Source of the DNA: Silurus meridionalis
Taxonomy: Eukaryota > Chordata > Actinopteri > Siluriformes > Siluridae
Reading direction: 5' to 3'
Assembly: GCF_014805685.1 (NCBI RefSeq)
Contig: NC_060886.1
Coordinates: 30,344,862-30,408,861, forward strand
DNA length: 64,000 bases
Numbering within the stretch: position 1 is the stretch's first letter; each line of letters begins with the position of its first letter. Below, piece by piece: positions 38,536 through 50,741 of this stretch. The notes beneath the pieces were generated by a model. It searched no databases. It had not been told where the DNA came from and saw only the letters and a list, made by a program, of their open reading frames with translations. The position numbers and the translations under genes are program-made.

Positions 38536-39716
38536 CCTCAATCCTTGTTCTCTAGAGGTTCCCTTGCTTAGACATTTGGATCCTTCAGGATCAATGTCTT
38601 GACCTTTTTAAGGAACAAAGACCCTAAGAAAAATCCTAATCCGAAGATCTTGGCGCTTGAATCTGACTACCGCTGGCTAGAATACATTTGTACTTTGATC
38701 AGTTCAACTGTGATGTCATCCGTATCCAATCCAGTGTATTTGCTTTTGTTTAATAGCCACGTAGTAGTTGGCAGTGTGGGGAAAAAAACAGCATCTCAGA
38801 AGGGCTGAAGTTCTGTAGGGTTGATCCATGGCACATGTTTTCTCTGAGTACCTGTGAGAGCCTGGGAGTTCAGCCAGGGCCTGCAGCCCATAAAGCTGTC
38901 AGTGCACATGTAGCCCAGGTCACCTTTGCCACAGTTGAAGTCAGAAAATTTCCTCTGTCTCACTCAGCTGCTTGACACAACAACTGGGTGGCTATAAAGT
39001 CGGGAGGAATTTACATTTTATACCTGTCAATCATGTGATTTGACCAATCACATGATTGATTGTAATGACCAACTCATTAACCCTTTAATCACCTCCGGCG
39101 ACCCAATGGCAGATCTATACCTTTTTTTCCTCAATCTTTCCAAACTTTCATGATAAGTTTCGAAGTTGTTTACATTAATAAGGGAATTAATAACCGAGTA
39201 AGTTATCATGATAAAAAATAAAAAGAAATCGAGACATTTTTCAGTTGTTAGTGTTTATTTACAAAATACTGAGTTTTTTTTTTTCATGATAATAAGCATG
39301 ACACGTTTCTCCGTTTATTTATTTATTTCATTTTAATCCGCATCTCTAAGCACTAAAGGGAATAGTTTTTCATCCTCACTTTTCTGACAGAGTTTAAGCA
39401 AAGGGACTTTTTTTTTTTAAGCATCGCTGCATCATAGCGGGGCGATTAATTGGCTCGGGGTAAGTGTGCGTGGAGGTTTTTTTAATTAGCGCTAAATAAT
39501 TCCCCAGAAGTTCGGAGGTTTGTGGACGGGTTGACTTGTATCGTGTAAAATACAAAGCAGCGGTTTGAATGCTTCCATACTAAACATGTCAGTCGCTTTC
39601 TGAATGTCTAACTACATCTGAGAAGATCTTTTTTTGGGCAGTATTTACAATACATATATTTCAAATGTAATATATTAATATATAGAGTTTAATTTAATAT
39701 ATACATTATATCTATC
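38536..39716. other. Intergenic; conserved-like block with perfect hairpin
   Basis: The interval 38,850-39,070 is repeat-free. It contains a perfect 13-bp inverted repeat, CAATCATGTGATT (39,028-39,040) and AATCACATGATTG (39,046-39,058), with a 5-nt loop. The interval 39,070-39,716 is AT-rich with long T runs and TATA words. Confidence 0.4.

Positions 39717-39775
<59 letters not shown>
39717..39775 (+). repeat. (GATA)n microsatellite
   Basis: About 14 GATA units, directly followed by SINE text. Confidence 0.97.
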
Positions 39776-39776
<1 letters not shown>

Positions 39777-39777
39777 C

Positions 39778-39862
39778 AGAATGTCGGGGGTTCAAGCTTT
39801 CACTCTTGGGCCCCTTGAGCAAGGCCCTTAACCCTCTGTGCTCCAGGGGTGCTGTATCATGG
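39778..39862 (+). repeat. tRNA-derived SINE, 5'-truncated
   Basis: Begins in the B-box (gtcgggggttcaagctt) and continues with gggccccttgagcaaggcccttaaccctctgtgctccaggggtgctgtatcatggc, the clearest version of the family body. It abuts the GATA array. Confidence 0.8.
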
Positions 39863-40124
39863 CAAGTAAAAATCACCTCAAACTTTAAATTTATTATTTT
39901 AAATACATTATTTTTAAAGATGTTTCCTTTTTTTTTTACACAATTAAAACTCAGTGCACAGTGTGAATAATATTTGCTTTAGGGTAAAAATCCAATTAAC
40001 TCGAGGATGAAGGAAGAAATTGAGAAACGGAAACTCGCATAATTTCTCTTCATTTCAAATTTATTTAGGAAAACAAAAGAATGCTTCAATAAAAAACGAA
40101 ACAATAGAAGAGATGTTTCTACAA

Positions 40125-40373
40125 GGTGAGGGAGGTGAGATTGAGATGGTTTGGACATGTGCAGAGGAGGGACATGGGGTATATCAGTAGGAGAATGCTG
40201 AGGATGGAGACACCAGGAAGGAGGAAAAGAGGAAGACCAAGGAGGAGGTTTATGGATGTGGTGAGAGAAGATATGCAGGTAGTTGGGGTGAAAGAGGCAG
40301 ATGTAGAGGACAGGGGGGTTTGGAGACGGATGATCTGCTGTGGCGCCCCCTAATGAGAGAAGCAGAAAGAAGA
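40125..40373 (+). mobile_element. 5'-truncated LINE, reverse-transcriptase C-terminus
   Basis: The open segment 40,126-40,353 encodes a LINE ORF2 C-terminus: RLRWFGHVQRRD near residue 5, GRRKRGRPRRRFMDVVREDM in the middle and a CCGAP end before TAA. The 3' UTR tail ctgtggcgccccctaatgagagaagcag ends in AAG repeats. A near-perfect duplication of agaagagatgtttctacaa lies at 40,106-40,124 and 40,374-40,392. Target-primed reverse transcription explains the 5' truncation. The same family is at 17,849 (minus). Confidence 0.88.
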
Positions 40374-40392
40374 AGAAGAGATGTTTCTACAA

Positions 40393-41340
40393 ATAATCTT
40401 TTAGTAGAACGTCCAGTCCTTTTCTTCTCCTTCACACTGCCTCCAAAACTGCTTTCATCTTTTCTTTCTGTATATACTTTGGAACTGATCATGTCGATGT
40501 ATAAATATAAACCAAGCCTGATTTTATTTTTTTGTTAAATGCTACCTTTTTAGCTAAACCCAACCCCATTGATAGCGTGATCATGTTTTATCGATAATTT
40601 TGGTTTAGATGTTTGTTTTTCTCCTGCAAATGGCGTGTATGAGATGTGCGGATCGATGTTCAACAGCTTGCTAGCTTTTCAGAAACTTGCTGTGTGTTTC
40701 GTCGCAGTTATTTACTCAGAGAAGTTCCTGTTTTGAACAAACCACACCTGGGAACACACAACCTGCTGTCGCCCACTTTTACATGCGGTCACCTATGGGG
40801 CAACGTCCTGTTGAGTTAAGAGCTCCTGCAGAGCTGTGTCTCGTTTTAAAACAACAAGCTTTCATTTGACACTGTAGGTAGACAAGCACACATCTTGGCC
40901 AATATGTATTTAGCTGTGCGCTCTCACTCACGCTGGTCTCCACTTTGTGAAATGAAATGAAAGCGTAAGAGCTGATCATCGGGCTGTACACGCTTTCATA
41001 AAGGTGACTTTACACTTAATGCAAGTCTTTATGTGAATCCCAGTGGACATCAAAATGTTCGCCTACTTTAGTTGGGTCTCAAAAGTTGAAATCTTTCTGC
41101 AGTCCTTGAAGGAAGTGTACATTACGCTCAGCCTGAGAAACAAATCCATTTTACCTTCTTTTTTTTTAACACTATATTTATCATGATATAAAATGATTCA
41201 TGATATAAAATGACAAATAATAATAATTAAAATGATATAAAATGATTCGGCAAGCACATATTTCATGGTTGGATTGCTGCCCATAAGGTTAGCATGACTA
41301 GCATGCTAATCAGCAGGTCCAATCATGCTAATTGTTTTGG
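40393..41340. other. Intergenic, nothing recognised
   Basis: Unique sequence. A short ~20-bp tandem motif (atgatataaaatgattc...) is present at 41,183-41,250. No gene. Confidence 0.4.
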
Positions 41341-41412
41341 GAGTGGGGTTGCTTAGTGGTTAGGGCTCTGATTAGAAGGTCAGGGGCTCACAGGCGATGT
41401 AACATGGCGGAT
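41341..41412 (+). repeat. tRNA-derived SINE head fragment
   Basis: Contains ttgcttagtggttagggctctg (A-box region) and gaaggtcaggggctca (B-box region), then skips to gatgtaacatggcgg. The body is deleted. Confidence 0.6.
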
Positions 41413-41539
41413 ATACAGAGAAATAATTTTCCAGTGGGATCAAAAATGTATTTGAAGATATAAATAGTTTAATAAAGTTTTGACCTTGGTCTCAGGAAAT
41501 GCTTCATGCCATATATGAACGAAACTTGGTTAGATTCTT

Positions 41540-41940
41540 CTAACCATATGTGGTTCTTCTCCAACTGTTACCACAATGTTAAAGGCATACAGTATAACAG
41601 GATGCCTTTGGATCCGCTGGCATTAACTGTCCCTTTCACTTTAACTAGCAGATCCAAACCTGTTCCGGCAATGACAATGCCTCTGTGCACAAAGCCAGAT
41701 CATAAAGATCTGGAAGATCTCCTGCTGTAGATCTCCAACTCTATTGATCACCTTTGGGATGAATGTGAACTCTAACCTCACCCCAGGCCTTCTTAATGAC
41801 TTTGAGAAACCCCCTTGTACCTGCATGGGATATAAATCTTCACAAAATCTAGTGGAACACCTTTTTAGAAATATGGAGGTTATAATGGAGGCAAATGAGG
41901 ACTAAATATGAAGTGAGATGTTCAAAAATCCAAACCCATC
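41540..41940 (-). mobile_element. Family A MITE, minus copy
   Basis: Reads accatatgtggttcttctcc, gcagatccaaacctgttccgg, atgcctctgtgcacaaagcc, ctcaccccaggccttctt, aaaatctagtggaacacc and gtgagatgttcaaaaa. Nearly complete but without terminal repeats. Confidence 0.82.
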
Positions 41941-44900
41941 CTCTAAACCATAGTATCAGAGCTGTTCATTGTGATAACAGTCCAAAGCTGTGTTTATGGT
42001 TCTGGAGTGGGACCATCCACAGTAGTCTCATGAATCTTCAGGCTGTTTATGTAGTGTAGAACCATGCTTAGTATCGGCAAGTGGTTTCCAATTGATGAGA
42101 ACGTCAGGGCATCAGGAATTAAAGTGAGTTAAAAGGTTTGGGTACTTGAATAATAAGATCTTTGTGGAGATCTAGCTTCTGTACAGAGAGTTAACAATCA
42201 AATAATAAAGACCTTCAACATCTGATCAATGAGGCTAAAAAACACCTCTACATTCTTGTCGACACATAAAACTCCATTAGCACTGGAATTTCGAATTGTT
42301 CTGGCATCTTTGTAGGAAAAAATAAATGCTAAAGTTCCTTCAAGGTTTGATTTAGAAACATAGTGTTTCCTGATCGGAGAACCTTGTATTTTTCAATACC
42401 ATTGACCTTTGGTTTAGAGGTATCAAAATGGCTGAACGTGCAACTGAAACATGAGTCATACTTTCTTATTTCCAATCATTTCGTCTACATAATCAGAGAA
42501 AGTGTTTGGTTGAGAGCCACGGCGAGTCCGTTCACTCGCAATCTATGACCTATTGTGCACAAGTGCATCATTGTGGAGTATTTTGCATCAAAGGGCAAAG
42601 TTTTGACGATGACTTCCTGTCTAGCGGCTTACATCTGACTCATAGCACTGAAAAAGAAATTACCTAAATGAGCAATTGGATTGTATTCTTTTTGTTTTTT
42701 TGTCCATTTTAGGTCCATTATTGCTGATGTATTACAACAGTATAATATTGCAACCATAGGAACCTAGGACGCCCACTTTGTTGTGTGTTTGTTTCCTTTG
42801 ACCCTGATCTTATTGCTAAATTAGAAGAGAATCAGAACAGTCTTAGTCATAGGGTAAGAAATTTGCACAGTGCACCGTCCATTTTATTTCCTGTTATTCT
42901 AAACCAGTGCAAGCGCTTTGTTGAGTTTTTTTTCTGTAGATGTATAGAAAAAAAACGGAGATTAAAGGGATTTTTTGGGCCTCTGTACCCATGAAACACC
43001 TATGAAACAAAGAATTTATGACGTCTTGATCGCTTTCATCTCGGCGAAAAGAAAACAGTGAATTTATTTTTTTTTCTTCTTCGACCGATTGGCTACCATT
43101 CGTGTGGGCTCCTGGCCCAGTGTAGACGTTCCGTATAGAAAGGATTTGCCCTGGCACTAAGTCAAGGCGCCTCTGTGAGTGGCAAGTTTTCACAGCCGTA
43201 ATTGTTGCCTAAAATGTGCCCTCTTCAAGTGAAGGGAAATAGTTAGATCATTACTGTCAGGGGGTTGCGTTTGATGTGATTGGTTGCTGTAGATCTGGGA
43301 CCAGTTAGACATTCCGTTCCTGGTTGTTTCAAAAGGAACTCAAATAGACGAGAAGAGTTGCCTTGTCATGGGTGAACGACATTATGGGTTACCTTCCTCC
43401 GAACGCCCGAGCTGCTTACTGCGCTACTCCAAATTGGTGACCGTGGAAGTTCTGGTTTTAATGTACAGCCAGGGATTGTGGCAGCTTTCACTGCCAAAAC
43501 AACGGCTAAGCATGGGTCTTTCTTGACCATAATAAATGCTGCCAAAATAACAGCTACCTCTCAGAACCTCTCATGTTTCATTCCCATTTCAGGATCTTTC
43601 GATCTTAAAAATAAATACAATCCAAAATTATTCACACACACACACAGAGCCTGACTCCATTAACCACCAATGGTGATGGTGTCTCTTACAAGGGAGAACA
43701 ACAACAAAAGGACCTTTTTCCCACTATCACACATCGGACACTAAATCCACCGTACCAAAGAGGCTCACGCCCAAGTTAAACACATTCAGTAATAACTCAG
43801 AAGCCTGTACCTTTCTCCACAAATAAAATGTAGAGTAAAGTCTGGATTTCAAAGTGGCTGCTCAGTCAACAGCCATCAGGGCTTGTGCTGTTGAGGAATG
43901 GAGCAGATATAGCCAGCTTCCTTTTGTTTGTCTATTGTTCCAGCAGAATGGCACGTCCACTCCAACCCCTTTTTTTCCAATCCTGCAATCCTACTTTTTC
44001 CCTTGAGCCAAGAAAAACCTTAATGCTTCGACAAACTGGTGCACCCCACAAACCTCTTTTTACCAACCCTGCTTCTCATATACCATCTCTCTGGAAGCAA
44101 AGCTTCCTTTTGTACTTCTGCTTTTGGATGAATCAATGCACCAAGAATACTGTCTCTATAGAAATCTGAAGAAACAAAAAACACTGTGACTCGGACAAAA
44201 AAATAGATACCGTTACTCCCACAAGTCTAACAGAAGAACAAAACAAGTTCAGTGCTCTCGATAAACGCAGAATGCAGCCGCCACTCCCTTCACCCCCCAC
44301 CTTCATCACTGTTCATGACTTACAGTTAAATGAACTGAACTGATGAACTTAATTGAACTGAGCGACTTCCCTCTTTTTCACTACCAAGAAGATCCTGGAG
44401 AATGCCGACACTGCTGGTTTTCACGACAAAGAATGAAAGGTGAGTTTCAAAGAAAAACAAAAACAGTGTTAAAAGTGCTTCTGTCAGTCTGCACCGTTTA
44501 TTAGCAATCCATCGGGGGGATTTTATGAATTTACACCTGGCATTACTTGGCGAAGTCTTTGCTTTAAAGCATGTGGCACTCTTACATGGAAAGGACACAA
44601 GGCAGGGAGCTATAAAGAGAGGCCTACATGAAGCCATCCAAGAACAACAAAGCACTGAGAATATGACCCTGATAACATGGTTTATCCCAGCTCCCATTTC
44701 TGGCTAAACAAAATGCGTGAAGGAAGGCGTTTAAAAGGAATTCTATAGGATGCTATAGGAAATGGTTTGGTTGTGTAACCTAAACTGTAAAAAAGTTACA
44801 ACTGGAGATGAAACTCAACAGTGTCTTGATTCTCTACATGAGTGTATGATCTCCACTATAAAAACAGGAATTTCAGTTGTAGTTTTGATCGACCGCTCTT

Positions 44901-45708
44901 CAGTATGTGCAAAAAATATGCAGGATTTTGGTGGAAAAATGCAATTACGAACAAAATAGGGTTATACTTGGGCTCAGGCCGAACAGCTCTCCTGTGGAAA
45001 GGTACATTCTTAAAGGGTAAATAATAAAAAGTTAGAAATACATATCTAAACAGCTATAAAGTTGACCGTTCTCCGCCTCCCGCCGTAGCTATCCTGGCTG
45101 TTGCCCCTTTCAACTCTGGTTTATTTTGGCTCCGTCAGTGGGGATCTGAAGTTAAAATGGGACACCTGACCTGGGATAGTCTGTAATGGAACTCTCACTG
45201 GGACAACCCACCAGCAGGCCAGGGATACTCATTTCATAGCTCATTGGTCATGCATAAGTTTTCTAGGTGGGTTTTTTCCCCCCCTTTTCCTGACATAGTG
45301 TGTGCTAATGTGAGGAAAAACAAAAATGTGTAAGCTGAGAAGCTTTCTAAAAAAGATTTTCCGGTCCAGCTTTTGTAAATGTTAGCAGGCATACTGTAAG
45401 TGTTGTTAATTTATTTAATATAGTATCCTGTATTAAGTATAGTTGATGTCTTGTGATGCAACATGAACTGAGGTTTGTGGTTTCCAAGGCTGTGTAGCTT
45501 TTACCCTAATCGGTAATTGCCATATGAAATGGGAGAGGAGTTTTGTTGACTGGATAGGTGGGTACTGGCTATGAACAAATTAGGGAGGAAAAAATATTCT
45601 GTTAGTATATGCATTAAAATACACATGAAATAAATTCGCTTTTGAGCCTTGGGATGAGTGGTGCAACATACCATCCAGTGTCTAGGTGCCAGAAAAGATT
45701 ATTGCAAC
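41941..45708. other. Intergenic; several repeat-poor blocks
   Basis: No gene. Repeat-free candidate blocks are 43,150-43,350, 43,430-43,620 (containing CATAATAAATGCTGCC), 44,510-44,705 (CTTTGCTTTAAAGCATGTGG) and 45,060-45,280 (GGGACACCTGACCTGG, CATTGGTCATGCAT). A short CA tract is at 43,634-43,646. The longest open frames (94-123 codons) show no domain. Confidence 0.33.
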
Positions 45709-46197
45709 ATCAGTAGAGGATGGAGAGGTGGTTAGAACAGTAGTAGAGGATGGAGAGATGGTTAGAACAGTACTAGAGGATGGAGAGATGGTTTTAGCAG
45801 TGGAGGAGGATGGAAAGATGATTGGTGCAGTGGGAGAAAAGAAATGTATGATTGGTGCAGTGGGAGAAGATAAATGTATGATTAGTGATGATGAGGAGAA
45901 AGAAGAGATAATTGGTGCAGTGGTAGCGGATGGAGAGATGGTTAGAGCAGTGGTAGATAATGGAAGGATGACTGGTGAAGTGGTAGAGGATGGAGGAATG
46001 ATTGAAGAAGTGGTAAAGGATGAAGGGATGATTGGAGAAGTAGTAAAGGATGGCAGAATGATTAGAGCAGTGGTAAAAGATGTAAGGGTAATTGGAGAAG
46101 TGGTAAAGGATGAAGGGATGCTTGGAAAAGTAATAAAGGATGGAGGGATGATTGGAGAGGTGATAAAGGATGGAGGGATCGCTAGAGCAGTGGTATA
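45709..46197 (+). repeat. 30-bp minisatellite open on both strands
   Basis: About 16 diverged copies of a 30-bp unit close to gtagaggatggagagatggttagagcag. Because the period is ten codons, frames stay open: 170 codons on plus (45,686-46,198, decapeptide like VEDGEMVRAV) and 205 on minus (46,299-45,682, Thr/Ser/Pro/Ile-rich). No start context, splice site or domain supports translation, so I call it a repeat. Confidence 0.85.
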
Positions 46198-46310
46198 AAT
46201 AACATCCGATTTATATAATTCGAAAAAATAAGCAAGATATTTGAGTTTTATATTGACTTTATATGTGTTGGTTCTAAAGACGTTTTTCTTTACCCCCACC
46301 TTCTCTCCAG

Positions 46311-46358
<48 letters not shown>

Positions 46359-46899
46359 TCCTTCCTAATGCGACATGCTGTTAAACTCAGCTGCACTTCT
46401 CGGTGACTGGCTACCTGATGTTGTTAGAAATAGCACCTTATTCTTCCAGCTGCCCGAAAGCGCTGTGAAAAGCCCATTCATTGCTGTTCTCCTCCTACTC
46501 ACTCCCTCACTTATCATCTCTGCTGCTAAATCTACCTGACAGGCCTCTCACAGGTACGTCTAATCCTCCCCTCCGGCCATCTCCCTCTCTATCTCTCTCG
46601 CGCTGTCTGGCTGCACCGTGTGTGTCGTACTGTGGGATCATCTGCACATCTTCTGCTCGGTGCAGCAGGCTGGCTTGTTTCACACAGCAGGCCTGAGTGT
46701 GTGTAGGAGTAAAACAGACCAGTGTGTATATATATATATTTATGTGTGTGTTTTTGCCCTGCATAACGCTAAGTACCTTAGCGGTTAATCGACATGGCAA
46801 TGTCTCTGGCAATATAACATAAAAACAAAGCATCAGTCTGACAAGTGAAAAAAGTCATAAAAACATATAAAAACGTGTACACGAATCAGATAAAACATT
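46198..46899. other. Intergenic with (CT)n and candidate block
   Basis: A (CT)19 tract is at 46,317-46,355. The interval 46,360-46,690 is repeat-free (GACATGCTGTTAAACTCAGCTG) and a weak conserved-element candidate. A short TATA/GTGT tract is at 46,722-46,752. Confidence 0.4.
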
Positions 46900-47290
46900 A
46901 TAACATTGAGTGGTGAAGTAAAGAACACTGATGATCTTCATCATGGCACCTTTTAGTGGGTGGATTTATTTATTAGACAGCGAATGAACAGTTTGTCCTC
47001 AAATTTGACGTGTTAGAAGCAGGAAAAATGGGCGTGCTTAAGCATTTGACATTGTTGTGGCGTCTAGACGTCTGGGTCAGAGCATCTCCAAAACTGCAGC
47101 TCATGTGGGATGTTCCTGGTCTGCAGTGGTCAGTATTTTTCAAAAGTGCTCCAAGGAAGGAACAGTGGTGAACTGGCGACAGGGTCGTGGGGGACGAAGG
47201 CTGGTCCGTGGTCCGATCAAACAGACGAGCTCCTGTATCTCAAACTGCTGAAGAACTTCATGCTGTTAATGTTCGATGGGTAACGACTGT
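46900..47290 (+). pseudogene. Tc1-like transposase N-terminus, relic
   Basis: The open segment from 47,057 reads RRLGQSISKTAAHVGCSWSA followed by VVSIFQKCSKEGTVVNWRQG, the paired-type helix-turn-helix DNA-binding region of fish Tc1-like transposases. The match continues in another frame (VRSNRRAPVSQTAEE) after a deletion near 47,215. Upstream text from 46,900 (ataacattgagtggtgaagtaaag...) is the 5' leader of the same element. The catalytic DDE part is absent. Confidence 0.82.
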
Positions 47291-47926
47291 TTTAGCAATG
47301 CAATTCATAACCTCTGTGGTCAAACTGACTGTCACATTCCTTTGCGCTCGGCCTCTGCTGATACGACCCACTGCATTTGGCTATCGTGCCTTGAACGTGC
47401 TTCCGTCATGAGCAAGTTTCTCTGATAATGACCTTCATACCTCGCCATATACAGCGTCTCCACACACACATACAGGGGAGCGTGGGAGGTGCTGACGGCT
47501 CTGACAGGAGAGTGTACAGTAATCAGAGGCCAGTCACATCCTGCTGACTTCCCTCTCTGGCCCATCAGGCCTCACCTCTCGGTTTCCTTCTCTAGATTAG
47601 CTGTCCTGTTTCCTGAGGAGCGATTAAGAGGACACAGCGAGGCAGTGGAGCTCGACTGTTCAACACTCATTGATTCGCTCTGAACGTCAAAATCGGCCAC
47701 GGCTTTCTCTTTCGCAAATGTTTAGATAACATTGTTGATATAAGGGTAATGGATCAGAAGCAACTCAGGTATCTGAAAAGAAGTATTATGTAATGTCTAT
47801 AATCTAATTCCTGTTATTTTTCCCTTATAATTACCTTCTGGTGGAGGACAACAAGCCTGATGAACTTCAGTGTACATCTGGGGGGAGCGGATTTCCTGTG
47901 GCACTTTCTGCTGGTGCTTAGGGACA

Positions 47927-47984
<58 letters not shown>

Positions 47985-49756
47985 CAATACCGAGTTCCTT
48001 GCCTTCAGGCTTGTCATGACACTCGCACATCCGGCCTGCTTTATCGGTAAACCTTAGGGCAGCTTTAACAAGCCTGAGGAAGCACCCAAGACCACCATAT
48101 CAGTAAATTTCCCTTTTCAGCTGACAGCCTGTCTCTCCGTCAGCCTGATGGCAGCTTGACTCATTGCTCTGGACCCGATTGATTAAGGTCTAATTGTTGT
48201 CTGTTTTTTTTTCCCCCAAGCACCTTCAATCTGCAAACTTACCGACCTTCAAAACCCTCTGCGAATACAAGAATTAAAGTGCATAAATGTTAGCATTTTT
48301 TTTTTTTTTTTTAACTTGTGGTTGGAAACAGGTTAGTTTCCACTTATGACTTTTAGGAAGTTTCCCACGAAATCTGAAAGCGTACTTCTGCAGTAGTTTG
48401 CACATTTACACAAGGTGCCATGCCATGCACTAGAAGTGAAACTCTGATGCATTTTATATCGAATCGCACACATTTCAGCATGGCTTTTTTTTTTGTTTTC
48501 ATGCTATTCAATTAAAAATAGTGCTGGTGTTTAAAAGAAATTCAAGTGTTATGTACAGTACGGTGTATAAAGGTATAAAAGGATAAACGTTTTTCTTTTT
48601 TTCATTCTACCTTTGCATGACAACTGAGTAAGGTGCTGATGGTGCAAAAAAGAGGGCTTGTTTTGTTTTTAAGAACACCCCCCCAATCCCCTACAAAAAC
48701 CACCGCCTGTAAGCATGACCTTTGAAGCCCAATTTTATGGCATTTCTGGCAATTCTTGTAAAGGCCTTGCTCGTGCTGAATGCTAGGCGTACAAAAGCCG
48801 CCTTGCTACTGAGTCAAGCACCAATTTGCCGCTACACTTCAGGTAAAGTGCTCGTGGTGGAATGAGTAAGCGTGAGGCTTCTTTGGGGCTCCTAAGAAGC
48901 ACCGAGGTGGCGGAACGTACCATTGCATTCGTGAGCTGCGTTAGTAGCTTGTTTTTCCACCCTTGTCTAGAGCTCGGTTCATTTCTGCGGTCGACGGAGT
49001 GTCCTTTGTTGTTTTATAGTCGGCTTGGAGAGCTGGGGGAAGATTAGTCACTAGCCAAAACAGGCACTGTTGATTACAACCCACTGCATTTTAGAGGTTT
49101 TGTCAACAACTTCCAAAGAATATTTATTGGTGGGCTTCGTAAACATTTTAACGAGAGATTCACAGAAATAAAAAAACAACCTCAGTGGTCGAGATGTTTC
49201 GAGGATCCCTTATATAAAACTACCAGTGGTACTTTTTTTTTAACTTAAAATGAAATCCAGCTCAGGTAACACCAAGACATCAGGTTTTTCTACTAGACTT
49301 TGTAAAGGCACCATCTGGGAATCTCGAGCTGTTGCCTTGTGGTTATGGATATAAGCCACTTCAGGATTTCATTACTATCATTACAAGCACGACTCTTCAA
49401 ACTACAAAGAACCTTGAGTGAAGCCTTAGAACTCGTTGAGGGTGAACAAAAACTCCACCCTATCTAAAAGCTTCGAGGCAGCGCTGCACAAAAACCATCA
49501 AAAAACTTCAATAAGCTATTTTTACAATAGTGCATGAGAATGCGATGCCAGTATTGACCATGATGAGGTCCCATAATAGCAGGCAGCGTAGTTAAATAGA
49601 CACAAATCAAACCATTTCTTTTTGGTTTTTAGGTTCTTTTAAATGATCTTTTTTGGACCGGGTTCAACATTGTGTCTAGCCCTGCCTTGATACGTTCAGT
49701 GTGCTGTGCATGTGGACCCTCTCGAAATCAAGCCAAGGTAGTGTGGTGGCAAGGAA
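47291..49756. other. Intergenic with (CA)n and conserved-like blocks
   Basis: A (CA)25 tract is at 47,932-47,982. Repeat-free blocks are 47,400-47,690, 47,990-48,230 (containing CAGCTGACAGCCTGTC and CGATTGATTAAGGTCTAATTG) and 48,600-48,860 (CAAAAGCCGCCTTGC). From 48,870 to 49,750 nothing is recognised. Confidence 0.35.
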
Positions 49757-49799
49757 TGTGTGTGTGTGTGTGTGTGTGTGCGTGTGTGAGAGAGAGCGT
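49757..49799 (+). repeat. (GT)n then (GA)n microsatellite
   Basis: About 15 GT units with one CG, followed by a short GA run. Confidence 0.93.
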
Positions 49800-50329
49800 C
49801 CAAGTTGCAGTGTCACCACCTGGTGTGAATCGCTCTGTGATGGGATCACAATCGGTGTGTGGGAGTACGGCAAACACCCTAGACTTTCTAACAGGTGCTG
49901 GAGTTTCAGTTTCTGGCCAGTTAGACCTTGGGAGCACATGACACTGGAATGAATCATGAAGCTTCTCGACAGTAAAAGCTATATACTAATCTCCAAACCA
50001 TGCTCAAAATATTTTTGGTACCTGCAAGGTAAGGCAATCTGCAGCGCTGACATGTGATCTGTAAAGGTTTTAGAGCTGCTGATGAGGGACAGGCAGAATG
50101 ACAAATCAGAGTAAGCAGCTTCCAACTATAAGCACCGGCCAGCCATGATGTGGGCAAGGACGTATTTCTGGTTGTCACTGGAGTCCAATTCTAGGGCCTC
50201 AGAAGTTCCAGGTATTCCACCCACAGTGGATGTATTCCTACCTTGTACCTGGTGTTCCTGGGAAAATTACTGTATCCACTGCTTCCTGAAGATGAGGGGG
50301 TTAACCAGAGGTTATGTCTGCACTCATTG
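49800..50329. other. Intergenic, nothing recognised
   Basis: Unique sequence without coding, RNA or repeat features I can support. Confidence 0.4.
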
Positions 50330-50625
50330 GATGAATTTGAGTTTGCGTTTTCGTCTGAAAAAACACTCTGCATCCACATATTTCCTTTTTAATTGTTTCT
50401 CAATTGTCGCGTCTGAAAACGCTCACATCCCTGTACTGTGCACAAGTTAAACGCAAAACGTTTATTTACTTTCCAGCTCCATTTTTACAGTGACATGAAA
50501 TGCACATTTTTCAGAAAGAAACATTTTGTTTTTCGACTAAAAACGCAATCTCGTTGTGGACGGAAGGCCAAAATGTAGGGAAAATTTTATTTTTTTCAAA
50601 TGAAAAAGTATTAGCGTGGAAACAT
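50330..50625. mobile_element. Degraded DNA-transposon (MITE-like) copy
   Basis: Contains gagtttgcgttttcgtctgaaaaa, gtctgaaaacgctcacatc, aaaaacgcaatctcgttgtggacggaaggcc and tattagcgtggaaac. The last is a variant of the AAAACG...GTGTGGACGG words at 18,200. Symmetry of the AAACGC words suggests inverted ends, but no target duplication was identified. Confidence 0.5.
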
Positions 50626-50633
50626 TAGCATTA

Positions 50634-50741
50634 GCATAGCCTGATGGTAATGTTGGAATTCTTTTTGAAAAGGTTGAGTTCAAATCCCAGCACCACAAAT
50701 CTGCCATTGTTGGGCCTTTAAACAAGGCCCCTAACCCTCAA
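50634..50741 (+). repeat. tRNA-derived SINE, truncated by a second SINE
   Basis: Head with B-box ggttgagttcaaatccc, body gttgggcctttaaacaaggcccctaaccctca, then abruptly the head of a second copy. The missing 3' part is not seen beyond that second copy. Confidence 0.75.
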
